The position numbers were made by a program, and so were the translations under genes. Below are positions 43,681-52,247 of a stretch of 64,000 nt of DNA, one piece after another. How positions within the stretch are numbered: position 1 is the stretch's first letter; each line of letters opens with the position of its first letter. Under the pieces are notes generated by a model. That model was not told where the DNA came from, did no database searches, and saw only the letters and a program-made list of their open reading frames with translations. Location of the stretch: NCBI RefSeq assembly GCF_001295795.1, contig NZ_LJHY01000058.1, positions 1 through 64,000 of the forward strand, read 5' to 3'. This DNA is from Novosphingobium sp. AAP83. GTDB taxonomy: Bacteria; Pseudomonadota; Alphaproteobacteria; Sphingomonadales; Sphingomonadaceae.

Positions 43681-45015
43681 ATGATCCGCAAACTGTTTGT
43701 CGCCAATCGCGGCGAAATCGCGCTGCGCGTGATCCGCACCGCGCAGAAGATGGGCATCGCCACCGTTCTGGGCGCGTCAGAGGCTGATGCAGCCTCGCTT
43801 CCTGCGCGAATGGCCGATGACGTGGCCATCGTCGGCCCCGGCCCTTCTGCCCAAAGCTACCTTTCGGTCCAGCGCGTGGTTAATGCTGCGGTGCGTTCGG
43901 GCTGCGATGCGGTCCATCCCGGCTATGGCTTCCTGTCTGAAAACGCCGCCTTCGCCAGCGCCGTGCTGGCCGCAGGAATGCGCTTTGTCGGCCCCGATAT
44001 CGCCACACTTGATGGCATGGGCGATAAACTTGCCGCCCGCGCTCTGGCAGTTGAAGCCGGGCTTCCGGTCCTCCCCGGCGGCGCAGCGGCCACCCGCGCC
44101 GATGTCCACACCCGCGCTGCACAAACCGGCTATCCGCTACTGCTCAAAGCCGTTTCGGGTGGCGGCGGCAAAGGCATGCGCCGCGTCGATCGCGCCGAAG
44201 ATCTCGATAGTGCGCTGGATATGGCGCAGGCCGAAGCCCAAGCCGCATTCGGCAATGCTGCGGTCTATGTCGAACGCTTCGTCGCGATGGGCCGCCATGT
44301 CGAAGTCCAGCTTCTGGGCGATGGCGCCAATGCCATTCACCTCGGCACCCGCGATTGCTCTATTCAGCGCCGCTTCCAAAAGCTGGTTGAAGAAGCGCCC
44401 GCGCCCGCCATGCCGCTGGCCGCGCGTGAAGCGGTTGAACAAGCCGCCGTGCGCCTTGCCCGCCACTTATCCTATCGCGGCGCAGGCACCGCCGAATTCC
44501 TCGTCGATGCGACCGATTTCTCGTTCTATTTCCTCGAACTCAACGCCCGTATTCAGGTGGAACACCCTGTCACCGAAGCGATCACCGGAGTCGATCTCGT
44601 CGAACAGCAATTGCTGGTGGCATCGGGCAAGCCGCTCTCGCTGACGCAAGCGATGGTCCGCCCGGTCGGCCACGCCATCGAAGTGCGGATCAACGCCGAA
44701 GACCCCGATGCCGATTTCCGCCCCTCGCCGGGCCGCGCCACCCGCGCGGCATGGCCTGCGGGCGAAGGCGTGCGCGTCGATACGCATATCAGCACCGGCG
44801 GCGAAGTGCCCCCGTTCTATGATTCACTGATGGGCAAGCTGATCGTGCATGGCCAGACCCGCGAACAGGCCGTTGAGCGGCTGAACAAGGCGCTGGCATC
44901 GCTGCACATCGAGGGCTTGCCCACCACCACCCCGCTCCATCGCCGCATCGTTTCAGACCCGCGCTTTATCGCAGGCGGCGTCGATACCGGCTTTCTCAAC
45001 GGACTTGCCCAATGA
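43681..45015 (+). CDS. Biotin carboxylase subunit
   Basis: The 444-residue ATP-grasp enzyme begins LFVANRGEIALRVIRTA and has the glycine-rich ATP loop SGGGGKGMRR near 160, RDCSIQRRFQKLVEEAP, and the family signature LNARIQVEHPVTE near 290. It carboxylates biotin on the BCCP with bicarbonate and ATP. It starts 2 bp after the BCCP stop and overlaps the carboxyltransferase by ATGA. Confidence 0.94.
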   Translation: MIRKLFVANRGEIALRVIRTAQKMGIATVLGASEADAASLPARMADDVAIVGPGPSAQSYLSVQRVVNAAVRSGCDAVHPGYGFLSENAAFASAVLAAGMRFVGPDIATLDGMGDKLAARALAVEAGLPVLPGGAAATRADVHTRAAQTGYPLLLKAVSGGGGKGMRRVDRAEDLDSALDMAQAEAQAAFGNAAVYVERFVAMGRHVEVQLLGDGANAIHLGTRDCSIQRRFQKLVEEAPAPAMPLAAREAVEQAAVRLARHLSYRGAGTAEFLVDATDFSFYFLELNARIQVEHPVTEAITGVDLVEQQLLVASGKPLSLTQAMVRPVGHAIEVRINAEDPDADFRPSPGRATRAAWPAGEGVRVDTHISTGGEVPPFYDSLMGKLIVHGQTREQAVERLNKALASLHIEGLPTTTPLHRRIVSDPRFIAGGVDTGFLNGLAQ

Positions 45016-46484
45016 CCGAGATAAGACTCGTCGACGTCACCATGCGCGATGGCAACCAGAGCCTGTGGGGCGCCACCGGCCTTCACACCGCGCACATGTT
45101 GCAAGCCGCCGCGCTTACCGAGGCTTGCGGCTTTCGCGCGATCGATTTTTCCTCGTCAAGCCACATGGCCGTGGCGGTGCGATATTTCAGGAACAATCCG
45201 TGGGAACGCATGCGCCGCATGGCACAGGCCATGCCGACGACGCCGCTGCAATTCATCACCACCGGCTTGCGTTTCATCGCATGGCAACAGGCTGATCCCG
45301 AATTCATGCGGCTGGTCTATCGCGCGCTTCAGGCAAACGGTGTCGGGCGCTTCGTCCTGCTCGATCCGATGCATGAGGTGCCCGCCGTGATCGAAGCGGC
45401 AAAGCTGGTGAAGGGTGAGGGCAGCGCCGAAGTCATGGCCGCGCTCACCTTCACCCTCTCGGAAATCCACACCGACCGGTTCTATGCCGATTTCGCCCGC
45501 GCTGTCGGCCAAAGCCCCGACATAGACCTGTTCTACATCAAGGACCCGGCAGGGCTGCTATCGGTTGACCGCGTGCGCACGCTGGCTCCTGCGATCAAGG
45601 CAGCCATCGGCAACCGCCCGCTCGAAATTCACGCCCACACCACCGTCGGCCTTGGCATGATGTCCAGCCTTGAAGCGGCCAGGCTTGGCATTTCGGCAAT
45701 CCACGTCGGCGTCGGCCCCGGCGGCGATGGCTCCTCGCTGCCCGAAGCCAACCGCATGGTCGCCAATCTTGAAGAAGCAGGCTTTGATGTCGGCATAGAC
45801 AAAGTCTCCCTCAAGCGCCTCACCACTTATTGGCAGCAAGTCGCCTTGGCTGAAGGCCTGCCCCCCGGCATGCCGCAAAACTTCGATGCCAGCTTCCTGC
45901 GCCACCAGATCGCAGGCGGTGTGATGACTACCATAGCACGCCAGCTTGAAGAGCTTGGCCTGTCAGACCGGATGGACGCGGTGATCGCCGAAACCGGGCA
46001 AGTCCGCGCCGATCTCGGCTTTCCGATCATGGTCACGCCGTTCCCGCAAATGGTCATGACACAGGCGCTGTTCAACGTGATCGGCGACACCCGCTATGCG
46101 CAAGTGTCCGATCAGGTGATCCGCTATTGCATGGGCAAATTCGGCAAGCCCACCTCGCCGGTCGATCCGGCAGTGCTGGCCACGATCATGGACCGCCCCC
46201 GTTCGCGCGAATTGGAGAACGAACCAATGTTCCCCGCGCTGGCCGATTTGCGCCGCCAGTTCGGCACCAACCTGCCCGACGAGGAATTCCTGCTGCGCGC
46301 CGTCATGCCGCGCGAACAGGTCGACACCATGCTTGCCGCCGGCCGTTCGCGCGCCACTTATTCGCCACAGGCCGCGCCCATCCTGTCGCTTTTGCGCCAG
46401 CTCGCAGCCAAGCCCAATGCGCGCGATCTCGTGATTGAACGCGGCACTTTCCGCCTCGCCCTCCATGCCGGAGCATCGCTTTGA
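45012..46484 (+). CDS. Carboxyltransferase subunit (PYC/OADA type), probably for a ketone other than pyruvate
   Basis: The 490-residue protein is a DRE-TIM metallolyase-like barrel with the metal Asp8 region VTMRDGNQS, the carboxylated-lysine motif IKDPAG (Lys177) and HAHTT (His207, His209), followed by the PYC helical domain. Where pyruvate carboxylases have a pyruvate-binding Arg in LLRG (aligned from memory), this has FITTG, Thr84. That argues against pyruvate/oxaloacetate. With a HAD phosphatase next, it resembles the carboxylase of the Hpe/Acv aryl-ketone pathways. Confidence 0.88.
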   Translation: MTEIRLVDVTMRDGNQSLWGATGLHTAHMLQAAALTEACGFRAIDFSSSSHMAVAVRYFRNNPWERMRRMAQAMPTTPLQFITTGLRFIAWQQADPEFMRLVYRALQANGVGRFVLLDPMHEVPAVIEAAKLVKGEGSAEVMAALTFTLSEIHTDRFYADFARAVGQSPDIDLFYIKDPAGLLSVDRVRTLAPAIKAAIGNRPLEIHAHTTVGLGMMSSLEAARLGISAIHVGVGPGGDGSSLPEANRMVANLEEAGFDVGIDKVSLKRLTTYWQQVALAEGLPPGMPQNFDASFLRHQIAGGVMTTIARQLEELGLSDRMDAVIAETGQVRADLGFPIMVTPFPQMVMTQALFNVIGDTRYAQVSDQVIRYCMGKFGKPTSPVDPAVLATIMDRPRSRELENEPMFPALADLRRQFGTNLPDEEFLLRAVMPREQVDTMLAAGRSRATYSPQAAPILSLLRQLAAKPNARDLVIERGTFRLALHAGASL

Positions 46485-47332
46485 AACTGAACGCAGACCT
46501 CGGCCCACGCTTGCGCGGCGCAGCGGGCTTCATCTTCGATATGGACGGCACCATCGCGCTGGGGGATTCCAAAAGCGGCGGCCACCGCGCGCTGCCCTAC
46601 GCCATCGCCGTGCTCGAAACGCTCAAGGCGGCGGGCACGCCCTTTGTCGTGTTTACCAATGGCACTGCCAAGCCGCCTGCCGCCTATGCGCAATCGCTGC
46701 GCAACGCAGGGTTTCCGGTGGAAGACCGCCAGATGCTCACGCCCTCATCATCCGCCGCGATCTGGCTCGCCAAAACCGGCCTGACGAAAGTGCGCGTGCT
46801 GGGCAATGCGGGCTGCGCCGCGCCGCTTATCGATGCCGGCCTCGAAGTGGTCGGACCATCGGAGGCGGCAGAAGGCGTCCAAGCGGTTTATACTGGATGG
46901 TTCCGCGAGTTTGATTTCGATGCACTAGAAGCAGGCTGCCATTCGCTGTGGAATGGCGCGCGGCTGGTCACGGCCAGCAACGTGCCCTTCTTCGCCACCG
47001 AAAACGGCCGCGCCATCGGGGCCAGCTATCCGATCAATGCCATGCTCACCGCTATGACCCGCAAACGCCCGCGCATTCTGGGCAAACCGTCACGCGTGGC
47101 CTTCGAAACGGCCCTTGGCGTTATGGGCCTGCCGCGCAGCGCGGCAAAGCATATGGTCGTGGTGGGCGATGACCCCGCGCTGGAAATGCGCATGGCAAAC
47201 GATGCAGGGGCCCTCTCGGTGGGCTTGGCAACAGGTGTGATGTCGGTCGATGCCGACTTGCCCGAACATAGCCGCCCCTCTTGCCTGCTGGCCGATCTTG
47301 AACCGCTGCTCACCACGCTGCGGGGCGGATAA
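46481..47332 (+). CDS. HAD-IIA family phosphatase
   Basis: The 283-residue protein has motif I DMDGT (residues 20-24; IFDMDGTIAL), motif II TNGT near 60, a class IIA cap (80-185), Lys in LGKPSR near 205, and motif III VGDDPALEM. It is NagD-like. It starts with TTG, overlapping the carboxyltransferase stop by TTGA. In Hpe-type ketone catabolism a phosphatase removes a phosphate after carboxylation; by place and class this could be that enzyme. Confidence 0.85.
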   Translation: MKLNADLGPRLRGAAGFIFDMDGTIALGDSKSGGHRALPYAIAVLETLKAAGTPFVVFTNGTAKPPAAYAQSLRNAGFPVEDRQMLTPSSSAAIWLAKTGLTKVRVLGNAGCAAPLIDAGLEVVGPSEAAEGVQAVYTGWFREFDFDALEAGCHSLWNGARLVTASNVPFFATENGRAIGASYPINAMLTAMTRKRPRILGKPSRVAFETALGVMGLPRSAAKHMVVVGDDPALEMRMANDAGALSVGLATGVMSVDADLPEHSRPSCLLADLEPLLTTLRGG

Positions 47333-47488
47333 TCGGGCCTCACCGTTTTTGGAAATTTCACCAGATGGAACAGGCGGGGAGTGCTTTTCGTAGCTCTCCC
47401 ACCAAGCACTGGTAATGTTGGTCAAAGCAAAAGGACCGGGAAAGCGGCACAGCAATGGCCGCACCCTGTAGGGATTGAGGAGCCGGGA

Positions 47489-47815
47489 ATGACGCGAATT
47501 GCCGTGGCGATTGTGGCTGCCAGTATGCTGGCCGGAGCGGTGCCTCTGGGGGCCGCCCAAAAGCTAGGGGAAGTGCAAGGCGCGCGCACGCCTGACGAGA
47601 TTTACGCCAAGACCTGCGGCTATTGCCACGGGCGCAATGTCGGCCCGATCATCCTCGGGCGTGCGCTGCCTGCGGAATCGGTCAAATACATCGTCCGCCA
47701 CGGCCAGAACGGCATGCCCGCCTTTCGCACCACCGAAGTTACACCGTCCGAACTCGAAGCGCTCGCCACATGGGTGCAGAAAAGCGCGGCGCGCAAGCAG
47801 GAGCACGGCCAATGA
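47489..47815 (+). CDS. Mono-haem cytochrome c subunit
   Basis: The 108-residue protein has a signal peptide (ending near GAAQ), haem motif CGYCH (Cys43, Cys46, His47) and Met76 in NGMPAF as the second ligand. Its size and its ATGA overlap with the flavoprotein gene match the cytochrome subunit of p-cresol methylhydroxylase or eugenol hydroxylase. It would take electrons from the flavin in the periplasm. The start has GAGGAG upstream. Confidence 0.9.
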   Translation: MTRIAVAIVAASMLAGAVPLGAAQKLGEVQGARTPDEIYAKTCGYCHGRNVGPIILGRALPAESVKYIVRHGQNGMPAFRTTEVTPSELEALATWVQKSAARKQEHGQ

Positions 47816-49440
47816 GCGAGATCAATCTGGACCGTCGCGGCCTCCTCGGCGCAGGCATCCTCGGCGCGGCCAGCCTTGGCCTTGGCACCGGAGCCAGCGC
47901 ACAGAGCCCCGCCCCGCTTGCCCCGCACATGACCAAGGCCGATTTTGCGGGCGCGATGAAGGCATTTCGCAGCGTTGTCGGCACAGAATGGGTGTTCGGC
48001 GATGAAGAGGCGGTCGCCCCTTATGCCAAAGTCTATGTGCCCGATCCGCTGAACCGCCATGTGCCCATCGGCGCGGTTTGCCCCGAAACGGTGGAGCAGG
48101 TGCAGGAAATCGTCCGCATCGCCAATACCTACAAGCAGCCGCTCTGGCCAATCTCCACCGGCAAGAACATGGGCTATGGCATGGCTGCCCCTGCCACACC
48201 CGGCCAGGTCGTGCTTGATCTGAAACGGATGAACCGCATCCTTGAGGTGGATGCCGATCTTGGCACCTGTCTGCTGGAACCCGGCGTTACCTACCAGCAG
48301 CTCAAGGACTATCTGGTAGAGAACAACATTCCGCTGTGGATCGATGTGCCCACCGTCGGCCCCATCGCATCGCCGGTTGGCAACACCCTCGATCGCGGGG
48401 TGGGATATACCCCTTATGGCGAACACTTCATGTTCCAGTGCGGCATGGAAGTGGTCTTGCCCGATGGGCAAGTGATGCGCACCGGCATGGGCTCGATCAA
48501 GGGCAGCACCGCATGGCAGGCGTTCAAATGGGGCTACGGACCCTACCTCGATGGATTGTTCACCCAATCCAATTTCGGCGTTGTCACCAAGATGGGCTTG
48601 TGGCTGATGCCAAAGCCGCCGGTCTACAAACCGTTCATGGTGCGCCACGCCGAAATGGGCGATGTCCCGCGCATCATCGAGGCCATGCGTCCCTTACGTG
48701 TCTCCAGCCTTGTGGCCAATTGCAACCTGATGATGAGCGCGTCGTACCAGCTCGCCATGTTCAAGCGACGCAATGAGATCGTGCCCGATGGCGCTCCGCT
48801 GGACGAGGCCTCGCTGAAGAAAGCGGCCAAGGCCAATGGTCTGGGCATGTGGAACACCTACTTCGCGCTCTATGGCACCGAACAGACCGTGGCGGCGGTG
48901 GAGCCAATCATCCGCGCCAGCCTGGGCGCAAGCGGCGGCGAAGTGCTGACCTCTGCCGAAATGGGCGATAACCCGTGGTTCCACCACCACGCCACGCTGA
49001 TGGAAGGCGGGCTTAATCTCGACGAGATCGGCCTGCTGCGCTGGCGCGGTGCGGGCGGCGGCCTTGCATGGTTCGCCCCTGTGGCCGCAGCGCGCGGAGT
49101 GGAGGCCGAACGCCAGACCATTCTCGCCAAGGACATCCTTGAGAAGTACGGCTTCGACTACACCGCCGCTTACGCCATCGGCTGGCGCGATCTGCACCAC
49201 ATCATCGCGCTCCTGTTCGACAAATCCGATGCCGAGCAAGAGAAAAAAGCCGACGCCTGCTATCGCGAACTGGTCACCCGTTTTGGCGCGCAAGGCTGGG
49301 CCAGCTACCGCACCGGGGTCAATTCGATGGACCTAGTGGCACAGCAATATGGCGAGGTGAATCGCGGTTTCAACGCCAAGATCAAGCATGCCATCGACCC
49401 CAACGGCATCCTTGCCCCGGGCAAATCGGGGATCATCTGA
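47812..49440 (+). CDS. VAO-family flavoprotein subunit (4-cresol/4-alkylphenol hydroxylase type)
   Basis: The 542-residue protein starts with a Tat signal (DRRGLLGAGILGAAS). A PCMH-type FAD domain follows (PISTGKNMGYGMAAPATPG near 120; ASPVGNTLDRGVGYTPYGEH near 195), then the VAO C-terminal substrate domain ending NGILAPGKSGI. It matches the flavin subunit of p-cresol methylhydroxylase, 4-ethylphenol hydroxylase and eugenol hydroxylase. It converts the benzylic carbon of a 4-alkylphenol via a quinone methide. The chain length of the substrate is not readable. Confidence 0.9.
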   Translation: MSEINLDRRGLLGAGILGAASLGLGTGASAQSPAPLAPHMTKADFAGAMKAFRSVVGTEWVFGDEEAVAPYAKVYVPDPLNRHVPIGAVCPETVEQVQEIVRIANTYKQPLWPISTGKNMGYGMAAPATPGQVVLDLKRMNRILEVDADLGTCLLEPGVTYQQLKDYLVENNIPLWIDVPTVGPIASPVGNTLDRGVGYTPYGEHFMFQCGMEVVLPDGQVMRTGMGSIKGSTAWQAFKWGYGPYLDGLFTQSNFGVVTKMGLWLMPKPPVYKPFMVRHAEMGDVPRIIEAMRPLRVSSLVANCNLMMSASYQLAMFKRRNEIVPDGAPLDEASLKKAAKANGLGMWNTYFALYGTEQTVAAVEPIIRASLGASGGEVLTSAEMGDNPWFHHHATLMEGGLNLDEIGLLRWRGAGGGLAWFAPVAAARGVEAERQTILAKDILEKYGFDYTAAYAIGWRDLHHIIALLFDKSDAEQEKKADACYRELVTRFGAQGWASYRTGVNSMDLVAQQYGEVNRGFNAKIKHAIDPNGILAPGKSGII

Positions 49441-50192
49441 TGATGCGTTTTGAAGGAAAAGCCGTGCTGATCACCGGCGCTGCCACCGGCATCGGCCGCG
49501 CCACCGCGCTTGCCTTTGCGCGCGAAGGTGCCGCCGTGATGATCGGCGATATCGATGCCCGCGCCGCCGATACCGTCGACATGATCGTGGGCGAAGGTGG
49601 CCGTGCCATTTTCCGCCACACCGATGTGCGCAAATCCGCAGAACTCACCGCACTCGTCGCCGAATGCGTCGAGCGTTTCGGGCGGCTGGACGCGGCCTTC
49701 AACAACGCCGGTGTCCTGCCCCCGCAACGCCCGATCCATGAAGTGCCCGAAGACGAACTGGACCTTGCTATCGATGTCGATTTCAAGGGCGTGTTCTTCG
49801 CGATGCAGGCCGAAATCCTTCATTTCCTTAGCGTTGGCGGCGGCGTGATCGTCAACACCGCCAGCGTCGGCGCCCTGATCGCAGACCCCAATATGAGCGC
49901 CTATTGCGCGATGAAGCACGCGGTTTCCGGCCTCACCAAAGCGGCCGCAGTCGAATATGCGCTCGAAAACATCCGCGTAAATGCCATCGCGCCGGGCTTT
50001 GTCGTCACCCCGATGACGCAGCACTGGGCCGATAGCAACGCCTTCACCGACATGTTCTTTGCACAAAACATATCGGGCCGCGCTGCACGCCCTGAAGAAA
50101 TCGCCCCCACTGTCCTGCACCTGTGTTCAGACGGAGCCAGCTTCATCAACGGCGCAACATTCACCATCGATGGCGGCCAAACCGCCCATTAA
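49440..50192 (+). CDS. Short-chain dehydrogenase, probably for a benzylic alcohol
   Basis: The 250-residue SDR has GAATGIG, an Asp after strand 2 (IGDID) favouring NAD(H), NNAGV, the Ser region NTASVG and YCAMK. Its ATG overlaps the flavoprotein stop by one base. Paired with the flavocytochrome, it could turn the 1-(4-hydroxyphenyl)alkanol product into the aryl ketone that the carboxylase or cupins use. That order is inference from context. Confidence 0.88.
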   Translation: MMRFEGKAVLITGAATGIGRATALAFAREGAAVMIGDIDARAADTVDMIVGEGGRAIFRHTDVRKSAELTALVAECVERFGRLDAAFNNAGVLPPQRPIHEVPEDELDLAIDVDFKGVFFAMQAEILHFLSVGGGVIVNTASVGALIADPNMSAYCAMKHAVSGLTKAAAVEYALENIRVNAIAPGFVVTPMTQHWADSNAFTDMFFAQNISGRAARPEEIAPTVLHLCSDGASFINGATFTIDGGQTAH

Positions 50193-50214
50193 TGCCCGCA
50201 GAGGAGACGCCATA

Positions 50215-51093
50215 ATGCGCAGAATTCTCACCCTGATCTCTGCTTCCGCGCTGTCCATCAGCGCGGCGCAGGCCAAACCGCTCGATTACAAGATCATCGC
50301 CACCAGCCCGGTCAGCATGGTCGCCAATGTTACTCTGGTGACGGGCGAGAAGGATGCCGTGCTGGTCGATGTGCCTTTCGCGCGATCCGATGCACTGCGC
50401 GTGGTGGCCGACATTCTCGATAGCGGCAAGGTGCTGAAAACCATCATCATCACCCACGATCACCCCGATCACTTCTTCGGGCTGGACGTGCTGCAAGATG
50501 CCTTCCCCGATGCCAAAGTGGTGGCCCACCCGGTTGCCGCCAAGGACATGGAAAAGTCGATCCCGATCAAGTTCAAGCGCTGGAGCGGGCAATTGGGCAT
50601 CAACGCCCCAAAGCGCCCGGTGCAGCCGGTGGCGATGGTCGGTGACAGTGTCGATCTTGAAGGGCACAAACTGCAAGTGCTCGGCCCGATGCAGGGCGAT
50701 CATGTCCATTCCACCGTTGTGTGGGATGCCGAAACGCGCACACTGATCGCCGGAGATGTCCTCTACAACGGCGTTTACGTCTGGCTCGGCGAACATGGCC
50801 CTGCGCACCACGACGCGTGGCTCAAAGTCCTCGACAGCCTAGACGCCATGAACCCCGTGCGGATTGTTGCAGGCCACACCCGCCCCGGCCTGCCCGATGA
50901 TAGCATGAGCATTGCGTGGACGCGCGGCTATATCAAAGCTTTCGTCGATGCGCGCAGCCGTTCGAAAACCTCGAAGGAACTCGCCGCCATCATGGCCGAA
51001 AAATACCCCAACGCTACCGAAGTCTATGGCGGCTTCCTGCTCGGCATTTCCAGCCAGGTCGGCGCAGGCGAAATTCCGCCGTGGGACGAATAA
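50215..51093 (+). CDS. Exported metallo-beta-lactamase-fold hydrolase
   Basis: The 292-residue protein has a signal peptide (ending near AAQA), the metal motif THDHPDH, later HSTVV, GDVLY and GHTRPG ligands, and a C-terminal helical segment with SRSKTSKELAAIM. It belongs to a periplasmic MBL group that hydrolyses small esters or lactones. It is the last gene of the plus-strand operon. Its substrate is not known, but a lactone or ester in the same pathway is plausible. Confidence 0.83.
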   Translation: MRRILTLISASALSISAAQAKPLDYKIIATSPVSMVANVTLVTGEKDAVLVDVPFARSDALRVVADILDSGKVLKTIIITHDHPDHFFGLDVLQDAFPDAKVVAHPVAAKDMEKSIPIKFKRWSGQLGINAPKRPVQPVAMVGDSVDLEGHKLQVLGPMQGDHVHSTVVWDAETRTLIAGDVLYNGVYVWLGEHGPAHHDAWLKVLDSLDAMNPVRIVAGHTRPGLPDDSMSIAWTRGYIKAFVDARSRSKTSKELAAIMAEKYPNATEVYGGFLLGISSQVGAGEIPPWDE

Positions 51094-51109
51094 GCGCGAA
51101 TTGCGTTCA

Positions 51110-51145
51110 ATCTGCGGCGCAGGACTTTGCCACTGCGCCGCAGAT
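51110..51145. terminator. Bidirectional terminator
   Basis: ATCTGCGGCGCA and TGCGCCGCAGAT form a perfect 12-bp stem with a 12-nt loop, between the convergent metallo-hydrolase gene and the DUF2474 gene. Its right arm touches the last base of the DUF2474 stop. There is no long U-tract on either side. Confidence 0.7.
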
Positions 51146-51249
51146 CAGGCGATCACCATACGGATCGCATAGCCCACAATCAGGATGGCAATCACGCTCA
51201 ATGCCCAGATGCCAACGAACCACGCCAGTTTTTTCAGGCTATCGCGCAT
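51145..51249 (-). CDS. DUF2474 small membrane protein of bd oxidase
   Basis: This 34-residue single-helix protein (start MRDSLKKLAWFVGIWALS) is the CydX-like DUF2474 type found after cydAB. Its ATG overlaps the cydB stop in TGATG. Such proteins help assemble or stabilise the bd oxidase. It is easy to miss because of its size. Confidence 0.85.
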   Translation of the reverse strand: MRDSLKKLAWFVGIWALSVIAILIVGYAIRMVIA

Positions 51250-52247
51250 CAATGATACCCGTCGTGGCCGACTTTGCCGCGGAATACCCAGTATGACCAT
51301 GCGGTATAGGCCAGGATGATCGGCACCATGATCGATGCGCCCACCAGCATGAACACCTGGCTGCGGTGCGGTGCTGCCGCCTCCCAGATCGTCACCCGCG
51401 CCGGGATCACATCGGGCCAGATCGAAACGCCAAGCCCGACCAGACACAGACCGAACAGCGCCAGCGCCCAGAAGAACGGTTGCGCATCCTTCTTCAACCG
51501 CAAGCTGCGGTAAAACAGGAACGTAACGAGCATAGTGGCCAGCGGCACTTGCGCGGTGGCGACAATGCCGGGGAAGCTTAACCAGCGCTGCGCATATTCC
51601 GCCTCCAGCGTCAGCGTCGCCAGACTGATCGCGCCGATCATCGCCAGCAAGGCGATGCCGAGCCTGCCTGCATATGTCACCGCTTGCCGCTGCAATCCCT
51701 CTTCGGTCTTCCAGTTGAGCCAGCACGCGCCTAGCAGTGCGTAGCCTACCAGCAAACCAAATCCGGTCAGCACGCTGAACGGCGATAGCCATTCCCACCA
51801 GCCGCCGGCATAGCTGCGCCCTTCAACCGTAATCCCTTGCAGCAAGGCCCCCAGCGCAATGCCTTGCGCAAAGGTGGCAATCACCGATCCGGCGGTGAAG
51901 GCCCGGTCCCACAGCGCACGGTGCGCCGGATCACGCCAGCGGAATTCGAACGCCACACCGCGAAACACCAGCCCCAGTAGCATAGCGATCATCGGGGCAT
52001 AAAGCGCGGGCAGGATGATCGCATAGGCCAGCGGGAACGCCGCCAGCAAGCCGCCAACGCCCATCACCAGCCAGGTTTCATTACCATCCCAAACCGGCGC
52101 AATGCTGTTCATCGCGGTATCGCGGTCCTTGCCCACTTTGAACAAGGGAAACAGGATGCCGATGCCCAGATCGAACCCGTCCATCACCACATAGGCCACA
52201 ATGGCAAAGCCGATGATGCCCGCCCAGATCACGGTAAGATCAATCAT
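51249..52247 (-). CDS. cydB: Cytochrome bd-type oxidase subunit II
   Basis: The 332-residue protein has about nine membrane helices, starting VIWAGIIGFAIVAYVVMDGFDLGIG with the VWDGNETWLVMGVGGLLAAFP motif near 52-71, typical of CydB/CioB. It pairs with the CydA below to reduce oxygen with quinol. It overlaps cydA by ATGA. Confidence 0.94.
   Translation of the reverse strand: MIDLTVIWAGIIGFAIVAYVVMDGFDLGIGILFPLFKVGKDRDTAMNSIAPVWDGNETWLVMGVGGLLAAFPLAYAIILPALYAPMIAMLLGLVFRGVAFEFRWRDPAHRALWDRAFTAGSVIATFAQGIALGALLQGITVEGRSYAGGWWEWLSPFSVLTGFGLLVGYALLGACWLNWKTEEGLQRQAVTYAGRLGIALLAMIGAISLATLTLEAEYAQRWLSFPGIVATAQVPLATMLVTFLFYRSLRLKKDAQPFFWALALFGLCLVGLGVSIWPDVIPARVTIWEAAAPHRSQVFMLVGASIMVPIILAYTAWSYWVFRGKVGHDGYH

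Noticed and set aside
43233..46484. Housekeeping acetyl-CoA or pyruvate carboxylase
   Set aside because: The carboxyltransferase is not AccAD, and the pyruvate-binding Arg region is changed; operon context is catabolic.
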